Of a stretch of 64,000 nucleotides of DNA, positions 37,801-49,163 are shown piece by piece. Numbering within the stretch: the first letter of the stretch is position 1; each line of letters opens with the position of its first letter. Source of the DNA: Trichinella spiralis (Eukaryota; Nematoda; Enoplea; Trichinellida; Trichinellidae); contig CM012954.1 in assembly GCA_000181795.3 (NCBI GenBank), positions 9,182,293 to 9,246,292 on the forward strand. Reading direction: 5' to 3'. The notes under the pieces were generated by a model, which saw only the letters and a list, made by a program, of their open reading frames with translations, ran no database searches and was not told the origin of the DNA. The translations under genes were made by a program, and so were the position numbers.

Positions 37801-39851
37801 GTATGAAATTGGCTCGCGAGTTGCCATCGCAGCCTGGCGCGGGTCGGTCGGTGGTCGCGGGTCTCTGGGTTCCGCCGACCAGCGATCAGTTGATCTCAGC
37901 CGCTGCTTCTTGCAGACTACCCGCCCACGTCGCCACTGCCCCCGTCCCGGTCGACACCACCGTCGCCTCTTCGTTCTTCCCATCCTCATCCACCTCTTGC
38001 TCGTCGTCTTCGTCGTCGTCCTGCTCGTCGACGTTCAACGACCACGCCATGGGCGATTCGGCCGCCGGCAAATCGCTGGACAACGTCCACGCGGTCAATT
38101 CTGAAACGGAGCGGGGTGAAATTTCCTGCGACTGGTGCCAAGTTTGTTTCCCGTCGGTTGTCGATTTGGAAGTCCACATGCACACCGATCACATTCTCAT
38201 GCGCGACGGCAGGGATTATCGTTGCACGTTGGCCAACTGCGACAAAATCTACCCCAACATGGACTGCCTGCGTCAGCACGTCAAGTTGCATTTTGTCGCC
38301 GGCAGCGAGCAGTTGGCGACGGCGGCCGACTTGGTCACTGACTCACGTCGTCAATATAACCACCACCACCATCACCACCAGCAGCAGCAGCCGACGACGA
38401 CGACCACAGCCACTGCCGCCGTCTTGCCACCGTCGACGTCGACTCTGAAGCCGACCCCGCCCAAACGCAGTCGTCGAACTGGCCACAACAACAGCAACAA
38501 GCTGCTTGACCACCACCAGCAGCAGCAGCAGCAGCAGCAACACCGAACGACGGTGAATTATAAGGATAGCGCAGGCGGCGGTGGGGTTGTTGTTTTAATT
38601 CACGGCGGTCAAATTCAGAACCGAAGCACCACCTCCAGCAGCAGCAGCAGCAGCAGCAACACCAACACCAACAAAAGCAACGCTTGCATCTCGTCGCCAA
38701 CCAGCGATTCCGAGGCGAGTCGTAGCAGCGCTTTTAGCCGTTCTTGTGGAAGTCCAGCGGCGGCGAGTCCAGTTGGGGCGGAATCTTCCGCCTCCGCTGT
38801 CGGGGCCTGCATCCCGACGGATCTGTCTTCGGAAACCGGTCGAAGTGCCTTTTCTGTGTCGAGCGGTGCCGACGCTGCTCCACTTCGCCGATGCTCGTCA
38901 CTGAAACGCCGGAGCAGCTTGATCACGTCGAATAGCGGCAGCAACAGCGGTAGCAGCACGCCGCTCTTTTCCGCTGCGGTGCAGCACTCTGGTACCAGTC
39001 CCCTGGCACCTGGCAAGCGGGCTCGAATATCCTCTGGCGGCATTAACGACTTTCCCACCACCACCACCACTGCAACGAACAGCAGCAACAGTATTCACAA
39101 CAGTGTTGTCGAACAAAATAAGGTGAACAATTTTATAATTTTCTTCTCTTTTCAGTATTTTCAGTTTTTTTATTTTCAGTTATTAACATCAAAAGTACAA
39201 CAAACATCCGATTTGCAAGCTGCGCCGCCGTCTTTGCCATCCATTCCATCGTGCAGTGCTTTTTTGCCAGTTTCAAGTTCACTGCAGCATTTCGCTTGGA
39301 ATCAGCCAATTTCACCGCATCTCGGCTTGACCGGCCCGAACAGTCATCCGTTGCTGTTCGCCGGCCGCGAACTTCTCCTACCCCAACCCCATCCCCTGGT
39401 GACCGGTGGTGGGCCTTCGATGCCAGTTCCGGCGCCGGCGCCGGGCTTCTCGCCGCTTCATCTTTCCCACTTCTACGACCAACTGTGGGCTGCGTCGGTT
39501 TTGAACGCTGTGCAAAATTACGCCGGTCTGGCGGCCGCCGCCACTCCGATCTCACCGACCGTGGTTGCCGCCGCCGCCGCAGCTGCCGCCACCGCGGCTT
39601 GTGGTGCCAACACCACCGCCACTACCAGCAGCACCACCACCACCACCCAAAACAACAGCAACAACAATTTGTTGGTTTGTTTCATTTGTTGCAAACAGTG
39701 CTCGAACGTGATCGACCTCCAGGAACACATGCTCGGCCATTCTCAACCACGCCCTTACGTCTGCGAGTTCTGCGACGCTGGTTTTACGAGCATCCGAGCT
39801 TTGCAAGCGCACAGACCTTGCCGCTTGCAAAACGTCATGCCGATGAGCTAA
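31870..39851 (+). CDS. shn: Schnurri/HIVEP-family zinc-finger transcription factor
   Basis: Large nuclear C2H2 protein of the Schnurri/HIVEP/SMA-9 family. Relatives partner with SMAD proteins in BMP signalling. Five exons: 31870-34413, 34490-34584, 36274-36323, 36430-39122 and 39180-39851, about 2017 aa. All four junctions keep frame; two rebuild the family motif [26 protein letters not shown]. Early comes the [17 protein letters not shown] block, then a CCHC finger (from Cys414), then a ZAS-type pair (about 734-789, [19 protein letters not shown] and a second finger ending [10 protein letters not shown]). A triplet follows (about 1064, 1099 and 1185), whose last finger continues into [15 protein letters not shown]. 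Further pairs lie near 1463-1520 and 1961-2010. Poly-Ser, -Gln, -Asn and -His tracts separate them. The N-terminal ZAS pair of fly and human proteins was not seen. Confidence 0.94.
34585..36273. other. Long Schnurri intron
   Basis: A 1.7-kb GT-AG intron, AT-rich, with a TTTTG repeat near 34966-34986 and a TG run at 35711-35733. No nested gene was recognised. Confidence 0.8.
35711..35733. repeat. TG dinucleotide microsatellite
   Basis: About eleven TG units inside the Schnurri intron. Confidence 0.9.
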
Positions 39852-39929
39852 AATTCAAAAGGTGCAATAGTAACAATATCTTTTTTTACTTTTTATTCGA
39901 TGAAGAACCTCTTTTTGTTTTCATTTTCT

Positions 39930-39932
39930 TTA

Positions 39933-39963
<31 letters not shown>

Positions 39964-39977
39964 TTATTTATTTATTA
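39930..39977. repeat. TA and TTTA compound repeat
   Basis: A perfect TA run passes into ATTT/TTTA units in the Schnurri 3' UTR. Confidence 0.9.
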
Positions 39978-40514
39978 GTACGTATGTTGTGCGCATGTAT
40001 GTATGTATGTTTGTTTGCTTGTTTGTGTGTGTGTGCTTACGCATGCTTGTGTTTTTTGGTATTCTCCTCATCTGTTTATATTTTACTCTATTCTACTGAT
40101 TTCATTTGTTTGCTTATTTCCACTTCCACAACATTGCCTCGTTCGCTTCCTCTGGTTTTCACTTGCCTCTCTAATTTTCTTTTTTTTTCTCAAGCTCTCC
40201 TATAGCTTAACCGGTTTTTCTGTTGAACAACAAACAACAACAACAACACCTATATTACTTATATATATATATATACTATTACTACTAATACTGCTTGCTG
40301 CTGCTGCTGCTGTTGAGGTTGTTGTTGTTGTTGATTTGTTGTAAAGTGCTCTTCGGTGCAACACACATTCTGTGTTGTAAACACGCAGTGTGTAATGTAC
40401 ACATACATCTTTTGCCAAAGATGCGCTCGCCCTCCTTCATGTTTGTTAAACTACGTGTTTCGTTTACTTTATTTTTTTTAATTTATTATTTGTTGACTGT
40501 TTTTTTTTCTTTTT

Positions 40515-40520
40515 AATAAA
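40515..40520 (+). terminator. Schnurri polyadenylation signal
   Basis: AATAAA about 660 bases after the stop, in a T-rich context. Confidence 0.55.
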
Positions 40521-40620
40521 GTCATATAATACACTCATTCTTCCTACCCTGACTGATTATTATTACGTTCGATCTGCCTGAAGAAGGTGAAGCAAAATCA
40601 GTTATTATTATTCTCCTTTT

Positions 40621-40626
40621 TTTATT
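40621..40626 (-). terminator. RPLP0 polyadenylation signal
   Basis: TTTATT on plus is AATAAA on minus, about 25 bases after the RPLP0 stop. Confidence 0.6.
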
Positions 40627-40651
40627 CATCATCATATTTTCAAGCGACAGC

Positions 40652-42190
40652 TTAAAAATCGAACAATCCACCCATTCCTTCTTCTTCATCTGATTCTTCT
40701 TCTACTTTTTCTTCTTTCTTCTTACTGGATGATGAATCTTCTTTTTCTGCTTTCGAAGAAGCCGCCGCTGCTGCTGCCGGAGCTGCGGCTACGGCAAACT
40801 TGCTCGGATCAGCCAAATATTCTTTCAACTATCATAATATAAAAATACGCATCTTTTTAAAGAATGAACAACAACACAACTGCTGCTCACTTTTTCCGCT
40901 TCTTTGAATGTGATGTCAGTGACCGCAGCGATGGACAGCAAATTCTTGAAAGCGTTCGCTATCATGTGCGGTGCACTAGCGGCTGTTGGATAGTTGATTG
41001 CCAACGATAAACTGGCAATATGACGAATACTCTGATGATGTGAAAATTTTTCTTTTAATCAATTACCATTTCAATTGATAATTTATGCAATTTCTCACCT
41101 CTTGAACTTTACCCAACAAGAAATCTGAAGTTATGTCCAGAACTGATGGATCGTAAACACTTCCGGAATCATAGACTAAAATTTAGAGAAAAAAAAGTAC
41201 CGTTTCACGAGAAATGCTATTCATTCTCAAAATTATTCAACAAACCTTTCTTTATAACTAAGCCATAACTGAATGGTAGAATGTTCAACATGTTGAGCAA
41301 AGCAGCTTCGCTTGCGCCAACCTTTTCGTTCTCTTTGATCAAATGAACATCATTCTAAAATATATACATATATATATATATCAATGGTATACGTATACAA
41401 GAAATACACGAAAAAGATGATAATTTACCAAAATTTCTATAGTGCCCTTAGAAATTTTCGTTGGAATATTCAAAGCTTGAAAGAAAGATGTTTTCTCAGG
41501 CCCCAATCCTGTGTTCTGTGCCGGCAATCGTACATCAATTGGCGCCACAATTCCAGCTTTAGCCGGTGCAGCTACCTGCATAATACATAAATTATTCCAA
41601 TCCAACGATACATAAAACAGAAAAGAAAAACAAACCTTTTTCGCAATTATAGCATCACGCACCTCGGCAAGATCTTCATTGGTGAAAACAAATCCGACAT
41701 TCCCAACAACATGATGGATCAAACTTGAAAACATTTCAAATTGAATTCACAAATCACATTCAAAGTGAACCATCTTACCATTCTAAATCTGGATTTTTCG
41801 GCAAATAACCACGAATTGCTTTTCGAATCATCGTGTTTTTGCCCATTAACAATTCGGCCCGACCACGCAAGGAAATGCGAATTTGCTGCATTTGGTTGGA
41901 ACCGACGTTGTCCACACCCACAATAAAGCATTTTGGATATTCTTCCAAAAATTTCTAAATTTTCAAACAGCACATCAACGATAATTATCAAAAATGAATC
42001 AACTACTTTCAGCCAAATAATATATGCACCTCATACGAATTGTAAAAATACGAAAAGTATAATTCAACTTCGCATTTAAAATATAAAAATAGTAATAAAA
42101 ATAATTTAAAACGTTAAAAAAATTAAAAAACATTACCACAAGCTTAAGAAAATAGTTTGACTTCCAAGTTGTTTTGTCTTCCCTGACCAT
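40652..42190 (-). CDS. RPLP0: 60S acidic ribosomal protein P0 (uL10)
   Basis: Base of the ribosomal P-stalk, which binds P1/P2 and recruits elongation-factor GTPases; cytosolic. Eight exons on minus: 42190-42137, 41954-41779, 41723-41636, 41575-41429, 41354-41246, 41175-41099, 41031-40891 and 40828-40652. Lengths sum to 969 bases, giving 322 aa (human 317). The start [14 protein letters not shown] matches the family. Later landmarks are [51 protein letters not shown] (here with L for V), [17 protein letters not shown] and [15 protein letters not shown]. An Ala-rich hinge and a charged Lys/Glu stretch precede the stalk peptide. The end reads [11 protein letters not shown] rather than the usual DDDMGFGLFD. 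Introns are short GT-AG types. The gene is head-to-head with the RBBP4/7-like gene, 519 bases apart. Confidence 0.98.
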
Positions 42191-42709
42191 CTTGGTGATT
42201 CAAGGATGTCCAGTCGGTTTAAAGACAAATATATCTAAAATAAATCAGTATATCAGATTCTGTGGTACGATTTTTGCATACAATGAATGAATAATATGAT
42301 ATGAACAGAAAATCACTCATGACACGTTACCTACAGTAATACAAAAATAATGATGTTTAGCATGTTATACTGTAAATTAAAAGCGGATTTATTACATTAA
42401 AATTTATTTTATTAAATAAAAATGAAGAAATAAAAATGCATAGAATTATAATTTACATGATAAAAAATAATTACAAAACTTATTATGCTTACTTTTAAAT
42501 AATTTCAGTGGTGCAATATCTAAAGAACACCCTACTTATATTATATATAAAATCTTACGGTATTTGTTAATAACTGTCGCTGTAATTATTATAAAAATTT
42601 TTAGTGCTATTAGCAGTACCAAGTGGAAATATTTTCTACTGATTTCATTGTAAAAATATTTTGTTTTAATCATATCGATTATTACAGTATTACTGTTAAA
42701 TCCAAAAGA
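42191..42709. promoter_or_regulatory. Bidirectional promoter region RPLP0 / RBBP4-7-like
   Basis: 519 bases separate the two divergent start codons, so the promoters must share this AT-rich stretch. No clear TATA pair or pyrimidine-tract element was identified. Confidence 0.55.
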
Positions 42710-44914
42710 ATGGAAATTCCCGAAGTTGGAATTGAAATAGAATCTGTGCGAAGAAATTACACCTGGACACAGAATGTTCATCTCATTTATGACGAAGTAA
42801 GTGAACGATGTTCATCACAAACCATTATTAATGTGTGCATTTCAGTTGGCCGATACCTTTGTTCCTTCGCCCAGTGACGTTTTCCAGTGGAGTACAGCGT
42901 ACGTAATGTTGTAAATTATTTGAATAGTTTATTAATGAAAAATTTCAATTTCAGAAACTCGGCTGATTCTGCTCAGCAAGAATTTGTTGTGACAACATTC
43001 ACAGAAGGAGATAATGTTTTGAGATTTCTGGACTATTGCAAAACTGACAATGGCGTGCTGATTGAAAGACAGTTGGATTTTCCTGTTGACGATTATGTAA
43101 ATTGTGTGAAATACATGCCTCAACAAGGAAGCATCCTGGCTTTTGGAACGCCTTCATTTTATGCTGTTTTACGCAAAGATGGAGACAACGATGGTATATT
43201 TTTCATTGCTTTCATTTTGAATTTTTTTGTACCGAATGCTTAAACTCGGTGGTATTAAGTTGGTTACTTGAGTAATTTTTATTTCATTTGTGAAATTATT
43301 TTAATTTATTTTTTAATCATATTCAATTGAAAAGTTTTTATTTTTGAATGCACTCTATTAATTTGAAGTGCGAATTCATTTTACATATTTCATAATTCTA
43401 AATATTACACACCATTCAGAAGTAATTTCTTTTTTCAGTAGTAATGTAATTTCAATTTGGCAGTGTTTTCAAAATTACTGAACCGCTTATTATTTACACG
43501 TTGTTGCTTTTAGTTCGTTCTTTTCTTGCACCTCGCCAAATGGTCAAATTACATGGTGAACAACCAGCTGAAGGAAGGACTTTGTCATGGAATCCAATAA
43601 AAGCTGGTCTACTGCTTACAGTGAATTTGAATGGAACGATTAAGTCATTTGATTTTGCAGCTGGAGCTGAATCGTCGCAAACCTACGAATCTACTGCATT
43701 GATCAATGAAATTCATTGGCATCCAAAAAAGGAACATATTTTTGGTGGTGCACTGAAAAATGGACATCTTTGCATGTAAGTGATGATATTCACATTTCAT
43801 TTGTGCCAGTATGATTTTGTGAAAATATATTATTTGCAAGTTGTATGCAATAATTGTTCTTATTTATAGTTGGGATGGTCGTGTAAGTGACATGACTATT
43901 CATAACTTTCCGGCTCATGTCGATAATGAAGTTACGTCGTTTTCATTTAATTCATACAGCGAAAACCTATTGGCTACTGGTTCGAACGAAAAGGTATTTT
44001 AATTCAACATTATTATTTTCATGCTGCATCAAACGACTATTAATTTTGCATAATTTTCTGTGCGTTATTGCTACACACATACTTATGCTTATACATACAC
44101 ATCCATATACACGAGTTTATTTATTTCTTTTAGCTAATTTGTTTTTGGGATTTGAGAAAAACTTATAGACCATTGCACACTTATTATCCGGAACATCCTG
44201 TGAACAAGGTATGCTTATTTTTAAGATAGTTACGCTAAAATTGCTTTCTCACTAATTTTACATCAGTGCATAATTAATGTTGCTATTGAAAACAACTGAA
44301 AATTGACTTTACAATATATAAATTAAGATTTTCAGCATTTTGAATTTTGTTCACTTATTGTTAAGCAGAAGCATTTAATTATTATTGTTGCTGAATTTTA
44401 GGTCATGTGGAGTCCATTGAATGAAGTGATGATTGCAAGTATTATTGAAGGAGTAGGAGTGGCAGTATATGATGTATCGTAAGTTGAATATTATATGATG
44501 GTATGATTTAGATTTTCATGAGTAATTTTTCTAGTAAAATTGGAGAAGAACTTGTTGGTGAAGATTGTGATTATGATGATGAAGATGTTGTGTCGGAAAG
44601 TTTGGTATGTTTAATTGTCTTTTGCAGAAACAAGCTTTTTTATTCATATAATTTTGTTTATAGTTTGTCCACTATGCGCGTCGGGATGATGTTCTCGACT
44701 TCGATTGGAATCCACGTGTTCCTTGGCTTATTGGTTCTGCTGAAAACAGTGGTCTAGTCGCTGCATGGAAACCAGTATGAAAATAATAATCTTATTATTA
44801 TTTTATGTTTTTGTTTGTATTGCTTATTTGTCATATGTGTAGGCGAAACATATTGTCGAAGATGAAGATGTGGAAATATCTGATGAAGAGTTGGAGCCAG
44901 CGGATTTTGAATAA
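42710..44914 (+). CDS. RBBP4/7-like WD-repeat histone-binding protein (divergent)
   Basis: WD40 beta-propeller of the RBBP4/RBBP7 (RbAp48/46, LIN-53) family; relatives are histone H4 chaperone subunits of NuRD, PRC2 and CAF-1. Ten exons: 42710-42796, 42846-42898, 42955-43193, 43514-43775, 43870-43993, 44134-44208, 44402-44478, 44535-44604, 44664-44774 and 44843-44914, giving 389 aa (human about 425). Family landmarks: an N-terminal helix ending NVHLIYDE, VNCVKYMPQ, LSWNPIKAGLLLT, FNSYSENLLATGS followed by CFWDLRKTYRPLHTY, VMWSPLNEVMIAS, SKIGEEL, and FDWNPRVPWLIGSAE. The acidic tail ends ISDEELEPADFE. Divergence is high: the usual EWPSLTAQWLP signature after the N-terminal helix is absent, and the propeller's first blade is shortened. 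It could be a lineage-specific paralogue with altered partners. Confidence 0.86.
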
Positions 44915-44958
44915 CAAAACATGCATTGCGTTGGGACAATGTGAAATTTGCATATTGA

Positions 44959-44964
44959 AATAAA
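44959..44964 (+). terminator. Polyadenylation signal of RBBP4/7-like gene
   Basis: AATAAA 45 bases after the stop codon. Confidence 0.65.
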
Positions 44965-45850
44965 ATATCTGTGTTTACAGTGATGGGGAGAACATTTGCT
45001 TTTATGGTTACGTAGATTTTACTTTTGAGCAATTTCATGCTTGTTAAGGTGTTCACCTTAATGAAGTTGCTTCTTACTCTACATTCATGACTGACATATT
45101 GATTAAATAATTTTTATCTATAATGGGACATTTTTTGTCGACGTAATGATGTCCATTAAAAATAGTTTTGAAAGAAAAACATTTCAAGCACTGCTTTCAG
45201 AAATGAAATTATTTTTAAAAAGAAAATTAAAAGAACGTTAAAAACCGTATTACTGTCATAATGTCATTGTCAATAAAAGGAGCTATAATCATATTGTAAA
45301 ATTTTCTTCAATATGATAAGCAAGTTTGATCGAGCTTGTTCATAAAAAGATAGATATATTTTTACTTTCAGTATTACTCTGACATCTTAAAAAATAAGTT
45401 TTTCAATTTCTGCATGCTAAAGCATGACCACTGAGCTCATGCAATAACAAATAATTTTAATATGCAGTAATAATACTTGATTTTCAAAAGGAATTTTCAT
45501 TGAACGTTGGCTACAGTATTACAGCAACGATTACTTCAGTTTAGTAGTTTGTTTACTTTGTTTTAAACTGTTCATCTGAGCATGCCCCATGCTCTTGGGT
45601 AGAAGCTGAATTTTATTTTAATATTTTTTGAAATTGAAATTTGTGCTCGCTCGCGTAAGCGCTTAATATGAAAATATGTATGCAATTGTTCAATTACGTT
45701 TAAATATCATTCGTATATTTTTGTAAATGTCATTTGTGTGAAATAATTTTCTTATTTGCGCTTTTATGTTATTTTATACTTGTATTTTTGAAAGCGTGTT
45801 GTTGAAGTTGGCGAGTGCCACTGGACGTGTTGAAATTGTAAACTTTATCA

Positions 45851-45866
45851 TTTGTTTGTTTAGCAG
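45851..45866 (+). promoter_or_regulatory. Splice-acceptor-like site before SDHA ATG
   Basis: A T-rich tract with TTTAG and an adjoining CAG ends 11 bases before the ATG at 45878. Confidence 0.6.
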
Positions 45867-45877
45867 AAATTGGTAAA

Positions 45878-48654
45878 ATGATGTCCAAACTTTCCAGTGT
45901 CAATGTCAATTTGTTGAAGCGCTGTTTGTTCTTTAACCCTCAAGCTTACAGTAGTTATGAATCGCGAAGATTTGTTTCCGGCTATGAAATCGTAGATCAC
46001 ACATACGATGCGGTTATCGTTGGTGCAGGTATGATTTTTATTTGGTATTCTTAACGTTTATTTTTTTAATTTTGATCTGTTGATTTTAAATAATGTTTTA
46101 TGCAGGAGGAGCCGGGCTGAGGGCTGCGATGGGTTTAGTCGAGGCGGGATTCAAAACTGCCGTAGTGACAAAACTTTTTCCAACCCGCAGTCACACAGTT
46201 GCTGCTCAAGGCGGTGTGAATGCTGCACTGGGTAATATGGAACCAGACGATTGGCGTTGGCATTTTTACGACACTGTGAAAGGTTCTGATTGGTTAGGAG
46301 ACCAAGATGCGATTCATTACATGTGTCGTGAAGCACCAAGGTATCATGTTTTACATTATATTTTGCTTGTATGCATGCGGTTTTCTTGTTTTAATAAGCG
46401 TATATGTTATTAAAGTTTATTAAATTTTATATGTTATATGTTGCTTATGTTATATATGTATATTTTTTTTCTACTATTCAGGCTTGTCAGTGTGACCGAC
46501 TTAGTAGTTTGTTGAAATCTTTTTTTCCTTGTTTCTTTTTTAGTTTTACTTTTGACATAAAGTTAAATTTTCTTTACTTTGTCGATGAATTTGTCGATTT
46601 TTAGACGAATTGTTGCAGAATTGCGCTTTACAACTGTTCAATTTGTTTTAAGATAAATTTTACTAAAGATTTGCATATAAGTGAAATAGATTTGTTTATT
46701 TTTCGTATCACAAATGGGGGTTTTTTGAAATTGTTAGCAAATTGATCAATTTGTAGGGCTGTGTTGGAGTTGGAAAATTACGGCATGCCATTCAGTCGTA
46801 CTAAGGAAGGAAAAATATATCAGAGAGCTTTTGGTGGTCAAAGTCTGGACTACGGTCGTGGTGGTCAAGCGCATCGTACGTGCTGCGTGGCGGATCGAAC
46901 TGGCCATAGCATGTTGCACACGCTGTACGGCCGAACGTTGGCCTACGATTGCAAATATTTTATTGAATATTTGGCGTTGGATCTTTTGATGAATAAGAAT
47001 CGTTGTGTTGGTGTGATCGCGTGGAACTTGGAAGATGGAAAATTGCATCGTTTCCACAGTAACAATACAATTTTAGCCACCGGTGGTTACGGAAGGGCTT
47101 ACTTCAGTTGCACATCAGCGCACACGTGCACTGGTAAGTGTGTTTATTAATTTATGCGTATTTCAAATGAAGTATTTGTTTTGTTTGGTTTTTTTAATTA
47201 CAGGCGATGGAACGGCAATGGTTTCGCGCGCTGGCCTTCCGAACGCGGACATGGAATTTGTTCAGTTTCATCCAACAGGTATATACGGGGCTGGCTGTTT
47301 GATAACGGAAGGTGTGCGTGGAGAGGGTGGATATTTGATCAATAGCAAAGGCGAGCGCTTCATGGAACGTTACGCACCGAATGCGAAAGATCTGGCATCT
47401 CGGGATGTGGTGTCGCGTGCTATGGCTATTGAAATTCGCGAAGGTCGTGGCGTCGGTGCTCAGAAAGATCACATATACCTGCAGTTGCATCATTTGCCGG
47501 CAAATTTGATTCACGATCGTTTGCCAGGCATTGCTGAGACGGCGCACATCTTCGCCGGCGTCGACTGCACCAAAGAACCAATTCCAGTATTGCCTACGGT
47601 TCATTACAACATGGGTGGGATACCTACTAACCACACTGCGCAGGTTTGACAGTCGTGATGTGAATGTGAAATCTGAACGAACAGATGTAAATTTTTCTAT
47701 TGTTCAGGTTTTGACATTCAAGCCGGGTAGCGGTGATCAAATAATTCAAGGTCTTTACGCGGCCGGTGAAACGGCTGCGCATTCCGTCCACGGTGCCAAC
47801 CGTCTAGGCGCCAATTCGTTGTTGGATTTGGTCATCTTTGGACGCGCTTGCGCTTTGACCATTGCTAAAACTTGCAAGCCGGGCGAGAAGTTTCCAGATT
47901 TGCCAGCCAACGCCGGCGAACGGTCGGTGGCAAATTTGGACAAACTCCGACAAGCCAACGGAACCATCACTGTGGCGGATTTGCGCTTGAAAATGCAAAA
48001 AACTATGCAAGAGCATGCTAGCGTTTTTCGCACTGGGGAAGTTTTGCAAGTGAGCATTGGTTGTTTTTTTTTCTTCTGTCTTTCTTGTTCCACTTTTTTG
48101 CAGTTTTTTTTATTTTGATTCTGATTTTGCTTTTTAGGAAGGATGTAAGAAAATGGAAGGCATTTATAAACAGTTGGAAAATGTGAAATTGTCCGATCGT
48201 GGGCTGATATGGAATACGGATTTGGTCGAGGCGATTGAATTGCAAAATTTAATGCTGAATGCGGTTCAGACGATCAATTGTGCCGAAGCTCGTAAAGAGA
48301 GTCGTGGTGCGCATGCCCGTGAAGATTTCAAAGTAAAAAAAGAAAATTTTTTTTTCCAATAGTCGATTCTATTCCAACCATTTGATTGTTGAAATTTATT
48401 TAAATTGAAAATTGGTGCTTATTGTTTCTTTTTTTCATTCTTGCATTCTACAGCAACGTATTGACGAGTTCGACTATTCGAAGCCATTGGATGGGCAAAC
48501 GAAATTGCCGTTCGAAAAGCACTGGCGTAAGCATTCGATGGTTTGGATGGATGAAGTGACGGGTAGAACAAGAATCGAATACCGTCCAGTCATTGACAAA
48601 ACTCTCGACAAAGCTGAGGTCGATTGGGTACAGCCGAAAGTTCGTTCTTATTAA
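45878..48654 (+). CDS. SDHA: Succinate dehydrogenase flavoprotein subunit
   Basis: Catalytic subunit of mitochondrial complex II, which oxidises succinate to fumarate and links the TCA cycle to the quinone pool. Seven exons: 45878-46028, 46106-46340, 46757-47133, 47204-47643, 47708-48049, 48138-48332 and 48454-48654, giving 646 aa (human 664). The N-terminus is Arg/Ser-containing and presequence-like. FAD-binding GAGGAG lies at 49-54 and SHTVAAQGG carries the FAD-linked histidine His80. Other conserved blocks are [14 protein letters not shown] across an exon junction, [82 protein letters not shown], and the C-terminal [10 protein letters not shown] ending VRSY. Nothing suggests a broken gene. 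The upstream acceptor-like site supports this start. Confidence 0.98.
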
Positions 48655-49163
48655 TTAGCATCAGTAGAGAGAAAGAGAAACAGAAAGATAGATGATGGTT
48701 GTTTTCCAACAATGTTCACATTAATTCATATCATGAACATTTATTTTTCTTACTGTAATTTTTTTCTGTAGCTGTCTCGAGTATGGGTAGAAAAGGAGAG
48801 TGTGTATTGTTTTTTGTGTGTTTGTTTCTTTTTCAGAAAAGAAGAAAAAACGCTGAAGTTCCTCTATTCTGCCAGTATGATTAAAAAAATTGTATGATTC
48901 AGACCGAATTGTGTTTGTTGTTCTTCATTTTCATTGTTGCATCGGTTGTGCCGCTTAATATCGTATTTTTTATACATTCGTACATACATCTCATTATTGG
49001 AAATTTTACGCTTCTGTTTGTTCTCTCTTTCACATCATTGCTAATCGTTTGTTTAGAATTATTCACACTGCCCTTGATGAACAACAGCTCCAATGCCAGC
49101 GTTTGATGATTGTTTGTTTTACTGCTTTTTTTAAAAAAAGAAGAATGCTCATGAACGTTGAAA
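48655..49163. other. Spacer SDHA to PISD
   Basis: 509 bases, T-rich, non-coding. It holds the SDHA 3' UTR and probably the PISD promoter. No clear acceptor was seen before the PISD start. Confidence 0.6.

Larger units (their letters stand above)
39852..40651. other. Convergent 3' spacer Schnurri/RPLP0
   Basis: Schnurri 3' UTR and the end of RPLP0. A TA run followed by TTTA units lies at 39930-39977. The Schnurri signal AATAAA (40515-40520) and the RPLP0 signal (TTTATT, 40621-40626) are only about 100 bases apart, so the two transcripts end close together. Confidence 0.7.
44915..45877. other. Spacer RBBP4/7-like to SDHA
   Basis: AT-rich, non-coding. AATAAA at 44959-44964 is the likely polyadenylation signal of the WD-repeat gene. 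The rest probably holds the SDHA promoter. An acceptor-like TTTGTTTGTTTAGCAG (45851-45866) ends 11 bases before the SDHA ATG. Confidence 0.65.
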
